64,000 nt of DNA from Flavobacterium anseongense (GCF_021608185.1 NZ_JAKIHN010000006.1:143755-207754); one strand, 5' to 3'. Counted from the first letter of the stretch, positions 8,941 through 17,054 are shown. Made by a program: numbers and translations. Notes: generated by a model not told the origin, from the sequence alone.

Positions 8941-9999
8941 CTAACTTTTTTGTTCTTTATTGAAATAGACTAAGTAGTAGTACATTTGTTTTTCTTCATC
9001 CCAACCTTTTTCTACAAATCGTTCAGCACTTTCCGGATTGATAAAATCGAGTTTGATTTGGATGTTTGTATCTAAATTAATTACGTTTTTTATAGCTTTT
9101 CGTGCATCAGAAACCGCAGCGTTGGCAATCGGGAATGAGGTCACATCTTCGATGCTGTATTTTTCGCCTTTGTCGACTTTATAGTTTTTGAATTCCGGAA
9201 TTAAATCAGGATTATCCAAAACTTCATTCAGGAAATTGCTTTCTTCAAACTGATCGTTTTTGGCAAAATAATTCACCGAACGATTCATAAACATTACTTC
9301 TTCCTTCTTGTCTTCGGCAGGAAAAACAACGTCTTTGGCAAAGCCCTGACAGAATTTCAAATACTTTTTGGTAATGAAATTTTCATCCTGAAACGCATCA
9401 ACTGAAAGGAAATGCTCTAACCAATAACGTGTGTCATAACGGTTGCTGTCGACGCTTAAAATCTTATAACCTTCTTCTTTTTTGTAGTTGAAAATCAGAC
9501 AACCTTTATCCAGTTTATTCAGATTGATGCCTTGTTGCAAAATCATTTCGAGTGACTTTCCTTTCTCTTCAAACTGCATAAAATCAGACATGATTTCACT
9601 TTTGAAAACACCAATAGCATCAACAACATTATTGTCGATACTTAAGTTCGTGAAATATGCCACATAAACTTCTCCATTCTTAATATGCGGATGATTTGAT
9701 TGCTCAAAAAGATGTGTCGTAATTTTCTTCGACACTTCGTGAATGTTGCTCGGATTCGTAAAAATTTCCGTTGCCAAATTGAACATATCATTGTATTCCA
9801 GATCAACTTCGTGGGCAAACTGAAAATAGTTTTCCTCTTTTTCGCGAAATGATTTGAAGAAATATTCCTTTAACAAAGGGACGATTTCATCATTTAAGTT
9901 ATAAGGCAGTTCCGAGAGAAATACGGATTCATTTCTGCTTTTGTTTCCAACTCGGTGTATGGATAAACTCTCAATGTGAGTGTTAAATAGGTTGATCAT
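8941..9999 (-). CDS. Nucleoid-associated protein, NdpA/YejK family
   Basis: A 352-residue protein matching the 37-kDa nucleoid-associated family (PF04245) along its length: an N-terminal region with SLSIHRVGNKSRNES, a middle alpha/beta part (VYVAYFTNLSIDN), and a C-terminal half with SVNYFAKND. Members bind DNA or associate with the nucleoid; the exact job in Bacteroidetes is not known. No signal peptide or membrane segment is seen, so it is cytosolic. The start is the only Met near the conserved N-terminus. It is a single gene with its own terminator downstream and a hairpin repeat upstream. Confidence 0.8.
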   Translation of the reverse strand: MINLFNTHIESLSIHRVGNKSRNESVFLSELPYNLNDEIVPLLKEYFFKSFREKEENYFQFAHEVDLEYNDMFNLATEIFTNPSNIHEVSKKITTHLFEQSNHPHIKNGEVYVAYFTNLSIDNNVVDAIGVFKSEIMSDFMQFEEKGKSLEMILQQGINLNKLDKGCLIFNYKKEEGYKILSVDSNRYDTRYWLEHFLSVDAFQDENFITKKYLKFCQGFAKDVVFPAEDKKEEVMFMNRSVNYFAKNDQFEESNFLNEVLDNPDLIPEFKNYKVDKGEKYSIEDVTSFPIANAAVSDARKAIKNVINLDTNIQIKLDFINPESAERFVEKGWDEEKQMYYYLVYFNKEQKS

Positions 10000-10007
10000 T
10001 TTTTAGC

Positions 10008-10095
10008 GGTCTGCTATCAGCAATTAGCTTTTAGCAATTTTTTATTAGAAATTATTTTATAATGCTGAAAGCTAAACGCTAACAGCTAAATGCTT
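10008..10095. repeat. Short-period hairpin repeat (TTAGC / GCTAA units)
   Basis: The first half holds CAGCAATTAGC and TTTTAGCAA; the second holds complementary units (GCTGAAAGCTAAACGC, TAACAGCTAAATGC). The halves are inverted and would fold around an AT-rich loop. It fills the gap between the NdpA-type gene (starts 9999) and the next gene's stop (10098). Confidence 0.6.
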
Positions 10096-10097
10096 AA

Positions 10098-10634
10098 CTA
10101 GTTCCAATTCTCTTCAAATCCGTAATCTTCAAAACTGTCATCACCGCCAAAGGCATCTAAATCATCATCGTCTAAATCGTCTTCAAATTCAGAATAAAAA
10201 TCTTCACCTTCAGCTTCGAATTCCTTTTCAGGCGCAATGGCTGGCAATTCACCATGAGAAAACAATAAACTTGGATAGGTTTCTCCGGCTTCTGGTTCTT
10301 CAATGGCGGCAAGTTCAACTAAGAACGTCCACATATTGATAAAATCATACACATAAATAATCTTGGTTTGGTCTTCACCAAGCAATTGATTTAAGGTATA
10401 ATCGCTCATTATTTTTTGCTCACCCGGAACATCACCGGTATCAAACATCGGAATTTCTTCTTCCTGATTCCACGTGTCATCACAAGTATAAAACGAAGCC
10501 ACTTCTAAGCCGTCAAAACCAAAAGCATTAACGATAGCGTTGTGTAAATCTTCTAAAGTATCTTCTTCCTGAATGGCAATATCTCTGAAAACATCTTCTT
10601 CTGCATCAAGAATAGCTCTGAATTTATAAATCAT
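10098..10634 (-). CDS. Plasmid pRiA4b ORF-3-like protein
   Basis: A 178-residue acidic protein. Residues 1-130 match the PRiA4_ORF3 fold (PF07929): YKFRAILDAEEDVFRDIAI, the LHNAIVNAFGFD helix, then TCDDTW and a DFINMWTFLVEL strand. The last 45 residues are almost all Asp, Glu, Phe and Gly and look disordered. Despite the family name there is no plasmid or transposon sign here; these proteins are common chromosomal genes of unknown function in Flavobacteriia. It is cytosolic. It is transcribed divergently from the TonB receptor, with a 414-bp gap between. Confidence 0.82.
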   Translation of the reverse strand: MIYKFRAILDAEEDVFRDIAIQEEDTLEDLHNAIVNAFGFDGLEVASFYTCDDTWNQEEEIPMFDTGDVPGEQKIMSDYTLNQLLGEDQTKIIYVYDFINMWTFLVELAAIEEPEAGETYPSLLFSHGELPAIAPEKEFEAEGEDFYSEFEDDLDDDDLDAFGGDDSFEDYGFEENWN

Positions 10635-10656
10635 AATCGTAATTTTTATAAGCGAG

Positions 10657-10664
10657 CAAAGATA
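10657..10664 (-). promoter_or_regulatory. -7 promoter box (TATCTTTG)
   Basis: An exact TAnnTTTG match on the minus strand, 22 bases before the ATG at 10634. Confidence 0.5.
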
Positions 10665-10921
10665 AATTATAATTCATCAATTACGAATTACGAAATGCTA
10701 ATTGTTGAAAAGATTTTGAGTCCAAAAAAACATCGACGAAAAGCACCAAATTTGTAATAAATGTTACTCTATCGAGTTTTACGGCAGTTTAACGATTAAG
10801 TTAGATTTAGAATTAACGAACAACTAATTTAGCCTTAGTTAATTAGATAAACAACAAGAAAACTACCGAGTAGCTTTCTTTTAAAGATAAATATCCTGTC
10901 AGATAATTAATAATTCAAACT

Positions 10922-10957
10922 AAAAAAACCTGTTCACTAGCGAACAGGTTTTTTTTT
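10922..10957. terminator. Strong bidirectional terminator between divergent genes
   Basis: AACCTGTTC pairs with GAACAGGTT around a 6-base loop, with A-runs on the left and T-runs on the right, so it works on both strands. Both flanking genes point away from it, so it ends no annotated gene. Confidence 0.8.
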
Positions 10958-10987
10958 GCAGTTCATCCTCAAAAAATAACAGTTCGG
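10958..10987 (+). promoter_or_regulatory. Predicted LytTR operator upstream of the TonB receptor
   Basis: Boxes GCAGTTCAT (10958) and ACAGTTCGG (10979) are in direct repeat with starts 21 bp apart, the two-helical-turn spacing of LytTR-type regulators. Each has the central GTT of the known LytTR consensus. The site ends 8 bases before the -33 box. A matching site lies at 13238-13267, and the locus encodes a LytTR regulator. Confidence 0.6.
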
Positions 10988-10995
10988 TAAACTTA

Positions 10996-11028
10996 TATTG
11001 TATAGTTTTAGTCCTTGATACAACTTTG
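10996..11028 (+). promoter_or_regulatory. Promoter of the TonB receptor gene
   Basis: A TATTG -33-like box (10996-11000) is followed after 20 bases by CAACTTTG (11021-11028), one base off TAnnTTTG. The start codon is 20 bases further on. The imperfect boxes fit an activator-dependent promoter. Confidence 0.5.
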
Positions 11029-11048
11029 CTGCATCAAAACTAAAACAC

Positions 11049-13190
11049 ATGAAAACCTTTTACACTTTCACACTTTTACTTCTTGCCTGTATCAGCAACG
11101 CACAACAAACCATTTCTGGAACTGTAGTCGATGAAAAAAACAAAGCTGTTGTTGGTGCGAATGTTTTTATAGATGGAACATATGATGGAGCTTCGACAGA
11201 TGAAAAAGGGAATTTTAATTTTAAAACCACAGCAACAGGAAATCAACTTTTAGTGGTTAGTTTTTTGTCGTATGAGACTATTAAAGTTTCGATAGAAGTT
11301 GAAAAATTCCAGAACCAAACCGTTAAACTTAAAGAAAGTGTCAATACGCTAGATGCTGTTGTGATAACAGCCGGAACGTTTAGTGCCGGAGAAAAAAGCC
11401 GGGTTTCGGTTTTAAAACCTTTGGATATTGTAACCACTGCCGGTTCAGCCGGAAATATTATTGCAGCTTTACAAACTTTACCGGGAACACAAAACGTTGG
11501 TGAAGATGGTCGATTATTTGTTCGTGGTGGCGAAGCTGATGAAACCCAAACTTTTGTTGACGGAATTCGGGTAGCACAACCTTATGGTGCAACGACTAAT
11601 AATTTACCAACTCGTGGGCGATTTTCACCATTTTTGTTTAGCGGAATTTCATTTTCTACAGGAGGTTATTCGGCTGAATATGGAGAAGCTTTGTCGAGTG
11701 TTTTATTATTAAATACACAAGACGAAGCCGACCAAAACAAAACAGATATTTCGTTGATGACTGTTGGTTTAGGATTGAGCAATACGCAAAAATGGAAAAA
11801 AAGTTCGTTGAGTGTCAATACAGCTTATATTGATTTAGCGCCATATCAAGCAGCAATTCCGCAGGATGTTGACTGGAACAAACCTTTTCAATCGCTGTCT
11901 GGTGAAACAGTCTATCGCTATAATTTTGCCAATGGAATTTTTAAAGCATATGCTGCTTTTGACGCTTCGCGTTTCGATTTAAATCAGGAAGATATCAATC
12001 AGCCTGATAAAGTGAGAGTGAATTTGAGAAATAATAATTTCTATTTCAACAGTTCGTATAAAGGAAACTTTAGTGGCAACTGGCAAATCTTTACCGGTTT
12101 GAGTTATGGTTATGGTCAGAATAAAATCGGCATCGATGACAATGATTTAAAAAATGCCGAACATGCTTCACATCTAAAATTGAAATTCACCAAAAAACTT
12201 TCAGATAAAGTAAAGCTGAATTTTGGAACCGATTATTTCATCAGCAAGTTTGATGAAGATTACAATACAACTTTCAAAAGCGGTTATGATTCCAATATCG
12301 CAGCTGTTTATACCGAAGCTGATATCTTCTTCTCTAAAAAGTTTGCTGCAAAAGTTGGAGTAAGGGTCTCGACGAATGATTATATAAATGAAAACGGTTT
12401 TTCGCCAAGAGCTTCTTTGGCGTATAAAGTTTCAAAAAACAGTCAGTTTGCATTTGCTTATGGGAACTTTGAGCAAACGCCGCGACAAGAGTATTTGAAA
12501 TATTCAAATGATTTCAAAACCGAAAAGGCTGCACACTATATTTTGAATTATCAATATGCAAAAGGTAATAGAACGCTTCGCACTGAGGTTTACTATAAAG
12601 GATATTCGGATTTGGTAAAATATGATACAGAAAATGTGCAATTTGATTCGCAGTTTTCAAATGACGGACAAGGTTATGCCAAAGGATTGGATGTTTTTTG
12701 GAGAGACGGCAACAGCATCAAGTATTTAGAATATTGGATTTCCTATTCGTATATCGATACCAAAAGAGATTATAAAAATTATACTGCTGAAGTAACGCCA
12801 AGTTTTGTATCAACACACAGTTTGTCATTGGTAACTAAATATTGGATTAATGATTGGAAATCACAAGTTGGTTTTACGCAACAGTTTAGTTCAGGACGAC
12901 CTTTTAATAATCCGAACGAAGCGGCTTTTATGAACGGTAAGACAAAATCGTATAGCAGTTTGAGTTTCAATTGGGCTTATTTATTGTCACAACAAAAGAT
13001 ATTGTATTTCTCGGTTTCGAATATTTTAGGAACACAAAATATCTTTGGTTACAATTATGCTGATACACAAAATGGAAACGGAGTTTATGACAGAAAAGCC
13101 ATAATACCAACAGCAGATAGATTTTTCTTTATAGGTTTCTTTTGGACGATTAGTGATAATAAGAAAGACAATCAACTTAAAAATCTTTAA
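11049..13190 (+). CDS. TonB-dependent receptor with carboxypeptidase-like N-terminal domain
   Basis: A 713-residue outer-membrane receptor. A signal peptide (1-18) is followed by a CarboxypepD_reg-like domain (about 20-100, ISGTVVDEKNKAVVGANVFIDGT), a plug domain (about 110-230, with RGGEADETQTFVDGIR) and a 22-strand-type barrel to the C-terminal aromatic residue region. It takes up a small substrate using TonB/ExbBD energy. At 713 residues it is shorter than SusC (about 1000), and no SusD gene follows, so glycans are not implied; the substrate is unknown. It starts a locus with a TPR-like protein, a kinase, 2TM proteins and a LytTR regulator, and has a predicted LytTR operator upstream. Confidence 0.88.
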   Translation: MKTFYTFTLLLLACISNAQQTISGTVVDEKNKAVVGANVFIDGTYDGASTDEKGNFNFKTTATGNQLLVVSFLSYETIKVSIEVEKFQNQTVKLKESVNTLDAVVITAGTFSAGEKSRVSVLKPLDIVTTAGSAGNIIAALQTLPGTQNVGEDGRLFVRGGEADETQTFVDGIRVAQPYGATTNNLPTRGRFSPFLFSGISFSTGGYSAEYGEALSSVLLLNTQDEADQNKTDISLMTVGLGLSNTQKWKKSSLSVNTAYIDLAPYQAAIPQDVDWNKPFQSLSGETVYRYNFANGIFKAYAAFDASRFDLNQEDINQPDKVRVNLRNNNFYFNSSYKGNFSGNWQIFTGLSYGYGQNKIGIDDNDLKNAEHASHLKLKFTKKLSDKVKLNFGTDYFISKFDEDYNTTFKSGYDSNIAAVYTEADIFFSKKFAAKVGVRVSTNDYINENGFSPRASLAYKVSKNSQFAFAYGNFEQTPRQEYLKYSNDFKTEKAAHYILNYQYAKGNRTLRTEVYYKGYSDLVKYDTENVQFDSQFSNDGQGYAKGLDVFWRDGNSIKYLEYWISYSYIDTKRDYKNYTAEVTPSFVSTHSLSLVTKYWINDWKSQVGFTQQFSSGRPFNNPNEAAFMNGKTKSYSSLSFNWAYLLSQQKILYFSVSNILGTQNIFGYNYADTQNGNGVYDRKAIIPTADRFFFIGFFWTISDNKKDNQLKNL

Positions 13191-13240
13191 GGGATAAGGG
13201 ACTAGGGAAAAGGCATTAGAAAAAACTTATCCCTTTTACA
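13191..13240. repeat. Short-period hairpin repeat (GGGATAAGGG units)
   Basis: GGGATAAGGGACTAGGG is followed 25 bases on by its partial complement CTTATCCCTTTT. A second copy of the left arm lies at 16229-16243. Confidence 0.55.
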
Positions 13241-13267
13241 ACTCATCCATCAAAATCAACAGTTCGG
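13238..13267 (+). promoter_or_regulatory. Predicted LytTR operator upstream of the TPR-like gene
   Basis: Boxes ACAACTCAT (13238) and ACAGTTCGG (13259) have starts exactly 21 bp apart, as at 10958. The second box and its flank (ACAGTTCGGT) are identical between the two sites, and TCATCC after the first box is shared; over 28 aligned bases 22 are the same. Confidence 0.6.
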
Positions 13268-13277
13268 TTACTATAAA

Positions 13278-13308
13278 TTTTATAAGAGTTACATCCATAA
13301 TACTTTTA
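13278..13308 (+). promoter_or_regulatory. Promoter of the TPR-like gene
   Basis: TTTTA near 13278 and TACTTTTA (13301-13308) are -33 and -7 like, with about 18 bases between. They lie at the same distance from the LytTR boxes as in the TonB receptor promoter. A leader of about 50 bases precedes the ATG at 13365. Confidence 0.42.
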
Positions 13309-13364
13309 CATCAGAATTAAAAACAGGGTTTCATTCATCAAACAATTAAAAAAAAATCTAAAAC

Positions 13365-13985
13365 ATGAAAACAATTATCACATCAATCGCAATTTTTATC
13401 TGTTCACTTTTATCGGCACAAACACAATACGAACAAGGAATGGGAAAAGCCATGCAACTTTGGGGCGAAGGAAATAACACCGAAGCAGTCGCTACTTTTG
13501 AACGCATTGCATCAGTAGAAAAAACAAATTGGTTGCCAAATTACTACATCGCTTTCATCAGCACTATAGAAGTTTTTGGCGCTAAGGACAAAACTAAAAT
13601 TCCGGCACTTTTAACTAAAGCACAGGATGCTATTGACAATGCAACTGTTATTAGCCCGAACAATCCCGAAATCATGGTAGTTCAGGCAATGCTTTACACA
13701 GCAATATTGATTCAGGATCCAATGACTAACGGACAAAAATATGGTGGTTTGGCAATGGAGCAATATAACAAAGCATTAGCGATAGATCCAAAGAATCCAA
13801 GAGCTATGTTCTCTAAAGCCGAGTTTGAAATTGGCGGTGCTAAATATTGGAAAACAGACACTAAACCAATGTGTGAAGCAATCGCTAAATCAATTGAACT
13901 TTTTGCTAACTTTAAACCTGAAACTCCTTTTCATCCAAATTGGGGTGCAGACAGAGCACAACAAGCTTTGATAAGTTGTAAATAA
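13365..13985 (+). CDS. Secreted TPR-like protein
   Basis: A 206-residue protein with a signal peptide (1-18, ending SAQ). The mature part is all helical: YEQGMGKAMQLWGEGNNTEA and ALAIDPKNPRAMFSKAEFE are recognisable tetratricopeptide-type helix pairs. It has no lipobox, so it is likely periplasmic. No enzyme motif is seen. It has its own predicted LytTR operator and follows the TonB receptor, so it may be the periplasmic partner of that receptor or of the sensor; that is inference. A 57-residue membrane protein gene follows after 26 bases. Confidence 0.72.
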   Translation: MKTIITSIAIFICSLLSAQTQYEQGMGKAMQLWGEGNNTEAVATFERIASVEKTNWLPNYYIAFISTIEVFGAKDKTKIPALLTKAQDAIDNATVISPNNPEIMVVQAMLYTAILIQDPMTNGQKYGGLAMEQYNKALAIDPKNPRAMFSKAEFEIGGAKYWKTDTKPMCEAIAKSIELFANFKPETPFHPNWGADRAQQALISCK

Positions 13986-14011
13986 ACCTAAACCTTTAAA
14001 TAATATAAACC

Positions 14012-14185
14012 ATGGAAAATCAACAAAAAGACACTAACAAAATCGCAGGAACCATCTTCGTAGGATGTATGTTCATCGGAATTGCAGGAGGAATGTTAAT
14101 GCATAAAACTGGAGTTGGAACGCTAATCGGAATAGGCGTTGGATTTTTAGCTTCTGCTTTGTACAGGTCAGAAAAGAACAAATAA
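14012..14185 (+). CDS. 57-residue glycine-rich two-helix membrane protein
   Basis: A small gene: ATG at 14012, TAA at 14183-14185. A charged N-terminus ([10 protein letters not shown]) is followed by two hydrophobic segments (about residues 12-30 and 36-50) rich in Gly with GxxxG-type spacing ([10 protein letters not shown]), and a basic end (YRSEKNK). It is likely an inner-membrane hairpin. It sits between the TPR-like gene and the kinase gene with short gaps on both sides (26 and 19 bases), so it belongs to that transcript. No family is recognised. The small size and position suggest an accessory to the sensor. Confidence 0.68.
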   Translation: MENQQKDTNKIAGTIFVGCMFIGIAGGMLMHKTGVGTLIGIGVGFLASALYRSEKNK

Positions 14186-14204
14186 AATTTTAAAAATTTC
14201 AGAA

Positions 14205-15536
14205 ATGAAGCAATTAGTGAAGGAAATTCCAAGAGCCATTATTTTATCAATAGTCATTTTTTTTGTGCTGTTGTTGATAAGGCTTATAACAGGAAATACT
14301 ATTCAGTTTGACAAATCATTGTTGGTGAATTTTGGTTACAATATGTTATATGGACTTTCATTATACTTTGCTAATGCTGCAATTTTCATCTATTTAGACA
14401 ACGTTTTTAAAGCCAATCGATTTACACCCAAAAGGATATTAATTGGTTTCTTAGCTTCTTTTCTGGTTTCAATTGTGGTTATTTTTTTACTGCGTATTTT
14501 TGAAGATGTACTAGTCGAAGGAGTTTCATTCAGCACATTCTTAGGTAAGGAACAGTTGTCCAATTATCTTGTTTCTATCATTTTGACTTTCATTGTTACT
14601 TTGGCTTTCCACGCATTTTATTTTTATAAAGCTTACGCTGAAAGCAAAGTCAAAGAACAAAAGATTATAGCCGGAACGGCTTCAGCACAATTTGAAAGTC
14701 TGAAAAACCAAATTGATCCACATTTTCTGTTTAACAGTTTGAATGTGTTGAGTTCATTGATAGAAGAAAACCCGGATAACGCACAAAGATTTACCACTTC
14801 TTTATCTAAAATATACCGTTATGTATTAGAGCAGAAAGATAAAGAACTGGTTTCGGTTTCAGAAGAATTGGCTTTCGCCAAAACGTATATGAATCTTTTA
14901 AAAATGCGCTTTGAAAACAGTATCACTTATGAATTGCCCGAAGATTTTGATAATCCGGAAGCTAAAGTTGTGCCGTTATCATTACAACTTTTATTAGAAA
15001 ACACGATCAAGCACAACGTAGTAAGTGAGCAAAAACCATTGCATATAAAGATTTACATAGAGAACAATTATCTTATAGTTGAAAATAATCTGCAGAAAAA
15101 AGAAGTGCTACAAGATAGGAGAGGAGTTGGCTTGCAAAACATTGTCAACCGTTACGGACTCATTTCGGAACGCAAAATGCTGATTGAAGAAAGCCCTGAA
15201 TTTTTTAAAGTAAAAATTCCAATATTAACAAAACAGATTGCTTTTATGGAAACACAAAATATATACAACGAAAACATGGCGTTTATGCGGGCCAAAGAAC
15301 GCGTAGAAAAACTCAAAGGATTTTATGGCAATTTGATTTCGTATTGCTGTGTGATTCCGGTGCTGGTATTTATAAACCTAAAATCCGGCGGATTTCAATG
15401 GTTTTGGTTCCCAATGTTTGGTTGGGGAATGGGATTAACGTTCCATGCATTCGAAACTTTCGGCTACGGAAAATCCTGGGAAGAAAAGAAAATCCGCGAA
15501 ATTTTAAACAAAGACAAACAAACTAAATGGAATTAA
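14205..15536 (+). CDS. LytS-type sensor histidine kinase with C-terminal 2TM domain
   Basis: A 443-residue protein. Four membrane helices (about 12-32, 42-65, 78-98, 122-142) are followed by the His_kinase domain (PF06580) with phospho-acceptor His173 in QIDPHFLFNS, and an ATPase domain with N-box LLLENTIKHN (about 266-275) and G-box RRGVGLQNI. Unusually, residues about 355-443 form a 2TM domain (RVEKLKGFYGNLISY ... GWGMGL ... WEEKKIREI) like the two free proteins that follow. The fusion places two more membrane helices after the catalytic part. It should phosphorylate the LytTR regulator encoded at 16299. No extracytoplasmic ligand domain is seen, so the signal is likely in the membrane. Confidence 0.88.
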   Translation: MKQLVKEIPRAIILSIVIFFVLLLIRLITGNTIQFDKSLLVNFGYNMLYGLSLYFANAAIFIYLDNVFKANRFTPKRILIGFLASFLVSIVVIFLLRIFEDVLVEGVSFSTFLGKEQLSNYLVSIILTFIVTLAFHAFYFYKAYAESKVKEQKIIAGTASAQFESLKNQIDPHFLFNSLNVLSSLIEENPDNAQRFTTSLSKIYRYVLEQKDKELVSVSEELAFAKTYMNLLKMRFENSITYELPEDFDNPEAKVVPLSLQLLLENTIKHNVVSEQKPLHIKIYIENNYLIVENNLQKKEVLQDRRGVGLQNIVNRYGLISERKMLIEESPEFFKVKIPILTKQIAFMETQNIYNENMAFMRAKERVEKLKGFYGNLISYCCVIPVLVFINLKSGGFQWFWFPMFGWGMGLTFHAFETFGYGKSWEEKKIREILNKDKQTKWN

Positions 15537-15612
15537 CTTAAGTAACTAAGTGCCTAAGTTCCTGAGTAACTAAGTTTCTCAGCAGCTCAGTCACATAGCT
15601 ACTCAGCAACTC
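15537..15612. repeat. Short-period repeat (CTAAGT / CTCAG units)
   Basis: About eight imperfect units of AACTAAGT, TCCTGAGT, GCAGCTCAG and CTACTCAG lie in the gap between the kinase and the first free 2TM gene. The units are partly self-complementary. Confidence 0.55.
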
Positions 15613-15619
15613 AAAAAAT

Positions 15620-15919
15620 ATGGAACAATTTAATCAGGAATTTGAAAGATACCAACGTGCTCAAAAGCAGGTTGAAGAAATTAAAGGTTTTTATGGACAT
15701 TTGCTTTCTTATGTATTAGTGATGCTATTTCTTATATTCATCAACTTAAGATATTCACCACAATATTTATGGTTCTTTTGGCCAATGTTAGGCTGGGGAA
15801 TAGGGCTGTTATTTCATGGACTAAAAGCGTTTAACTATACGCCATTCCTGGGAAAAGAGTGGGAGCAAAGAAAAATAAAAGAATTTATGGATCAGGAAAA
15901 ACAAAATAAATATGAATAG
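15620..15919 (+). CDS. 2TM domain protein
   Basis: A 99-residue protein consisting almost only of a 2TM domain (PF13239): an amphipathic helix (RYQRAQKQVEEIKGFYGHLLSY), two membrane helices joined by a short LRYSPQYLW turn, the GWGIGL motif and a basic tail ending WEQRKIKEF. It is clearly homologous to the C-terminus of the kinase just before it and to the next gene, which overlaps it by 8 bases. The function of the domain is unknown. Three copies in one operon point to an oligomeric membrane part of the sensor. Confidence 0.85.
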   Translation: MEQFNQEFERYQRAQKQVEEIKGFYGHLLSYVLVMLFLIFINLRYSPQYLWFFWPMLGWGIGLLFHGLKAFNYTPFLGKEWEQRKIKEFMDQEKQNKYE

Positions 15920-16223
15920 TTATAACCTAAGTCCGGACGAAATAAAATACCAGCAGGCATTAAAACGTGTCAAAAGAATCAAAGGATTTTACTCGCATTT
16001 GGTGGTATATGTTGTCATCAACGTGTTACTGCTGATTGTGAATTATAAAAGTTCAAGTGAAGGTTGGAGATGGGAAATGTTTGTTACTCCTTTCTTTTGG
16101 GGAATTGGTGTACTGGCGCACGCACTTTCCGTTTTTCTTCCAACAATACTCATGGGTAAAGACTGGGAAGAAAGAAAGATTAAGGAACTGATGGAAAAAG
16201 AAAAACAGAATAAATGGGAGTAA
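15912..16223 (+). CDS. 2TM domain protein (second copy)
   Basis: A 103-residue 2TM protein (PF13239). Its ATG (15912) lies inside the last codons of the previous gene (stop at 15917-15919), so translation is coupled. It shares RVKRIKGFYSHLVVY, the WGIGVLAHA segment and WEERKIKELM with its neighbour and with the kinase C-terminus. The loop between the two helices is a little longer (SSSEGWRWE). Likely arose by tandem duplication. Inner-membrane, function unknown. Confidence 0.85.
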   Translation: MNSYNLSPDEIKYQQALKRVKRIKGFYSHLVVYVVINVLLLIVNYKSSSEGWRWEMFVTPFFWGIGVLAHALSVFLPTILMGKDWEERKIKELMEKEKQNKWE

Positions 16224-16297
16224 TTATTAAGGGATAAGGGAAAAGAAATAAGGCAAAAGTTAATTTCATTCCAAATAACCAAATAACCGCATAACCA
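16224..16297. repeat. Short-period repeats (GGGATAAGGG, then CCAAATAA units)
   Basis: The left part repeats the GGGATAAGGGA motif of 13191. The right part is three units of AACCAAATAACC type ending at the regulator's ATG (16299). It lies between the 2TM genes and the regulator gene. Confidence 0.5.
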
Positions 16298-16298
16298 A

Positions 16299-17054
16299 AT
16301 GAACATAATAATTATCGAAGACGAAAAACCGGCAGCACGATTGCTTCAACGTAAAGTTGAGAAACTGGGTTTGCAGGTAAATCAAATGCTGCATTCTGTA
16401 GAAGAATCTATTCATTGGTTTAATTCGAATCCACACCCAGATTTGATTTTTCTGGATATACAATTGTCTGATGGTTTGTCGTTTGAAATTTTTGAGACCA
16501 TTGATATAAAAAGCGCAGTGATTTTCACGACGGCTTATGACGAATATGCGTTGCGTGCTTTCAAGCTGAACAGCATTGATTATTTGCTAAAACCGATAGA
16601 CGAAGATGATTTAGAAATCGCCGTCAACAAATTCAAAGCAAGAAATATAGCAGCTCCTAATTTGTCATTGGATTTTGAAATGATAAAGAAAATGTTGGTA
16701 AATCCAATAGACAGAAACTATAAAAAACGTTTCACCATCAAAATGGGACAGCAGCTTAAGATGATAAACATTGATGAAGTAGAATGTTTTTACAGCGAAA
16801 ACAAAGGAACCTACCTACATACTTTTGATAATCGCGATTATCTTTTAGATAATACTTTGGAACAACTCGAAACCGAACTTGATCCGAAGGATTTCTACCG
16901 CATTTCCCGAAAATTCATAATCCCAATGAAAGGCATTAAGGAAATCCAGATTTACAGCAACTCCAGATTAAAAGTCATTCTTCCCACTTACAAAGACGAT
17001 GAGATTATAGTCGCCCGAGAGCGTGTGAATGATTTTAAGGAATGGTTGGGATAA
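16299..17054 (+). CDS. LytTR-family response regulator
   Basis: A 251-residue regulator. The receiver domain (1-120) has acidic residues at IIEDE (5-9), phospho-acceptor Asp53 (LIFLDIQLS) and the KP motif (LLKPIDED). The C-terminal LytTR domain (about 150-250) shows KMINIDEVECFYSENKGTYLH and RISRKFIIPMKGI. It should bind direct repeats about 21 bp apart, and such pairs are found before the two first genes of this locus. It is the likely partner of the kinase at 14205. No operator-like pair was found just before its own gene. Confidence 0.92.
   Translation: MNIIIIEDEKPAARLLQRKVEKLGLQVNQMLHSVEESIHWFNSNPHPDLIFLDIQLSDGLSFEIFETIDIKSAVIFTTAYDEYALRAFKLNSIDYLLKPIDEDDLEIAVNKFKARNIAAPNLSLDFEMIKKMLVNPIDRNYKKRFTIKMGQQLKMINIDEVECFYSENKGTYLHTFDNRDYLLDNTLEQLETELDPKDFYRISRKFIIPMKGIKEIQIYSNSRLKVILPTYKDDEIIVARERVNDFKEWLG

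Larger units (their letters stand above)
10635..11048. other. 414-bp divergent intergenic region with terminator and operator
   Basis: No convincing protein gene is seen. It holds a TATCTTTG box for the leftward gene (10657-10664), a strong terminator (10922-10957) with no known gene feeding it, a pair of LytTR-like boxes (10958-10987) and a promoter for the rightward gene. The stretch 10740-10920 contains small potential stems (AACTAA/TTAGTT near 10820-10840, CTAC/GTAG near 10866) and could be a small RNA gene. Confidence 0.5.

Noticed and set aside
10098..10634. Possible plasmid or transposon remnant, because of the pRiA4b ORF-3 family name
   Set aside because: No transposase, inverted ends or plasmid genes are near; the family is widespread in chromosomes.
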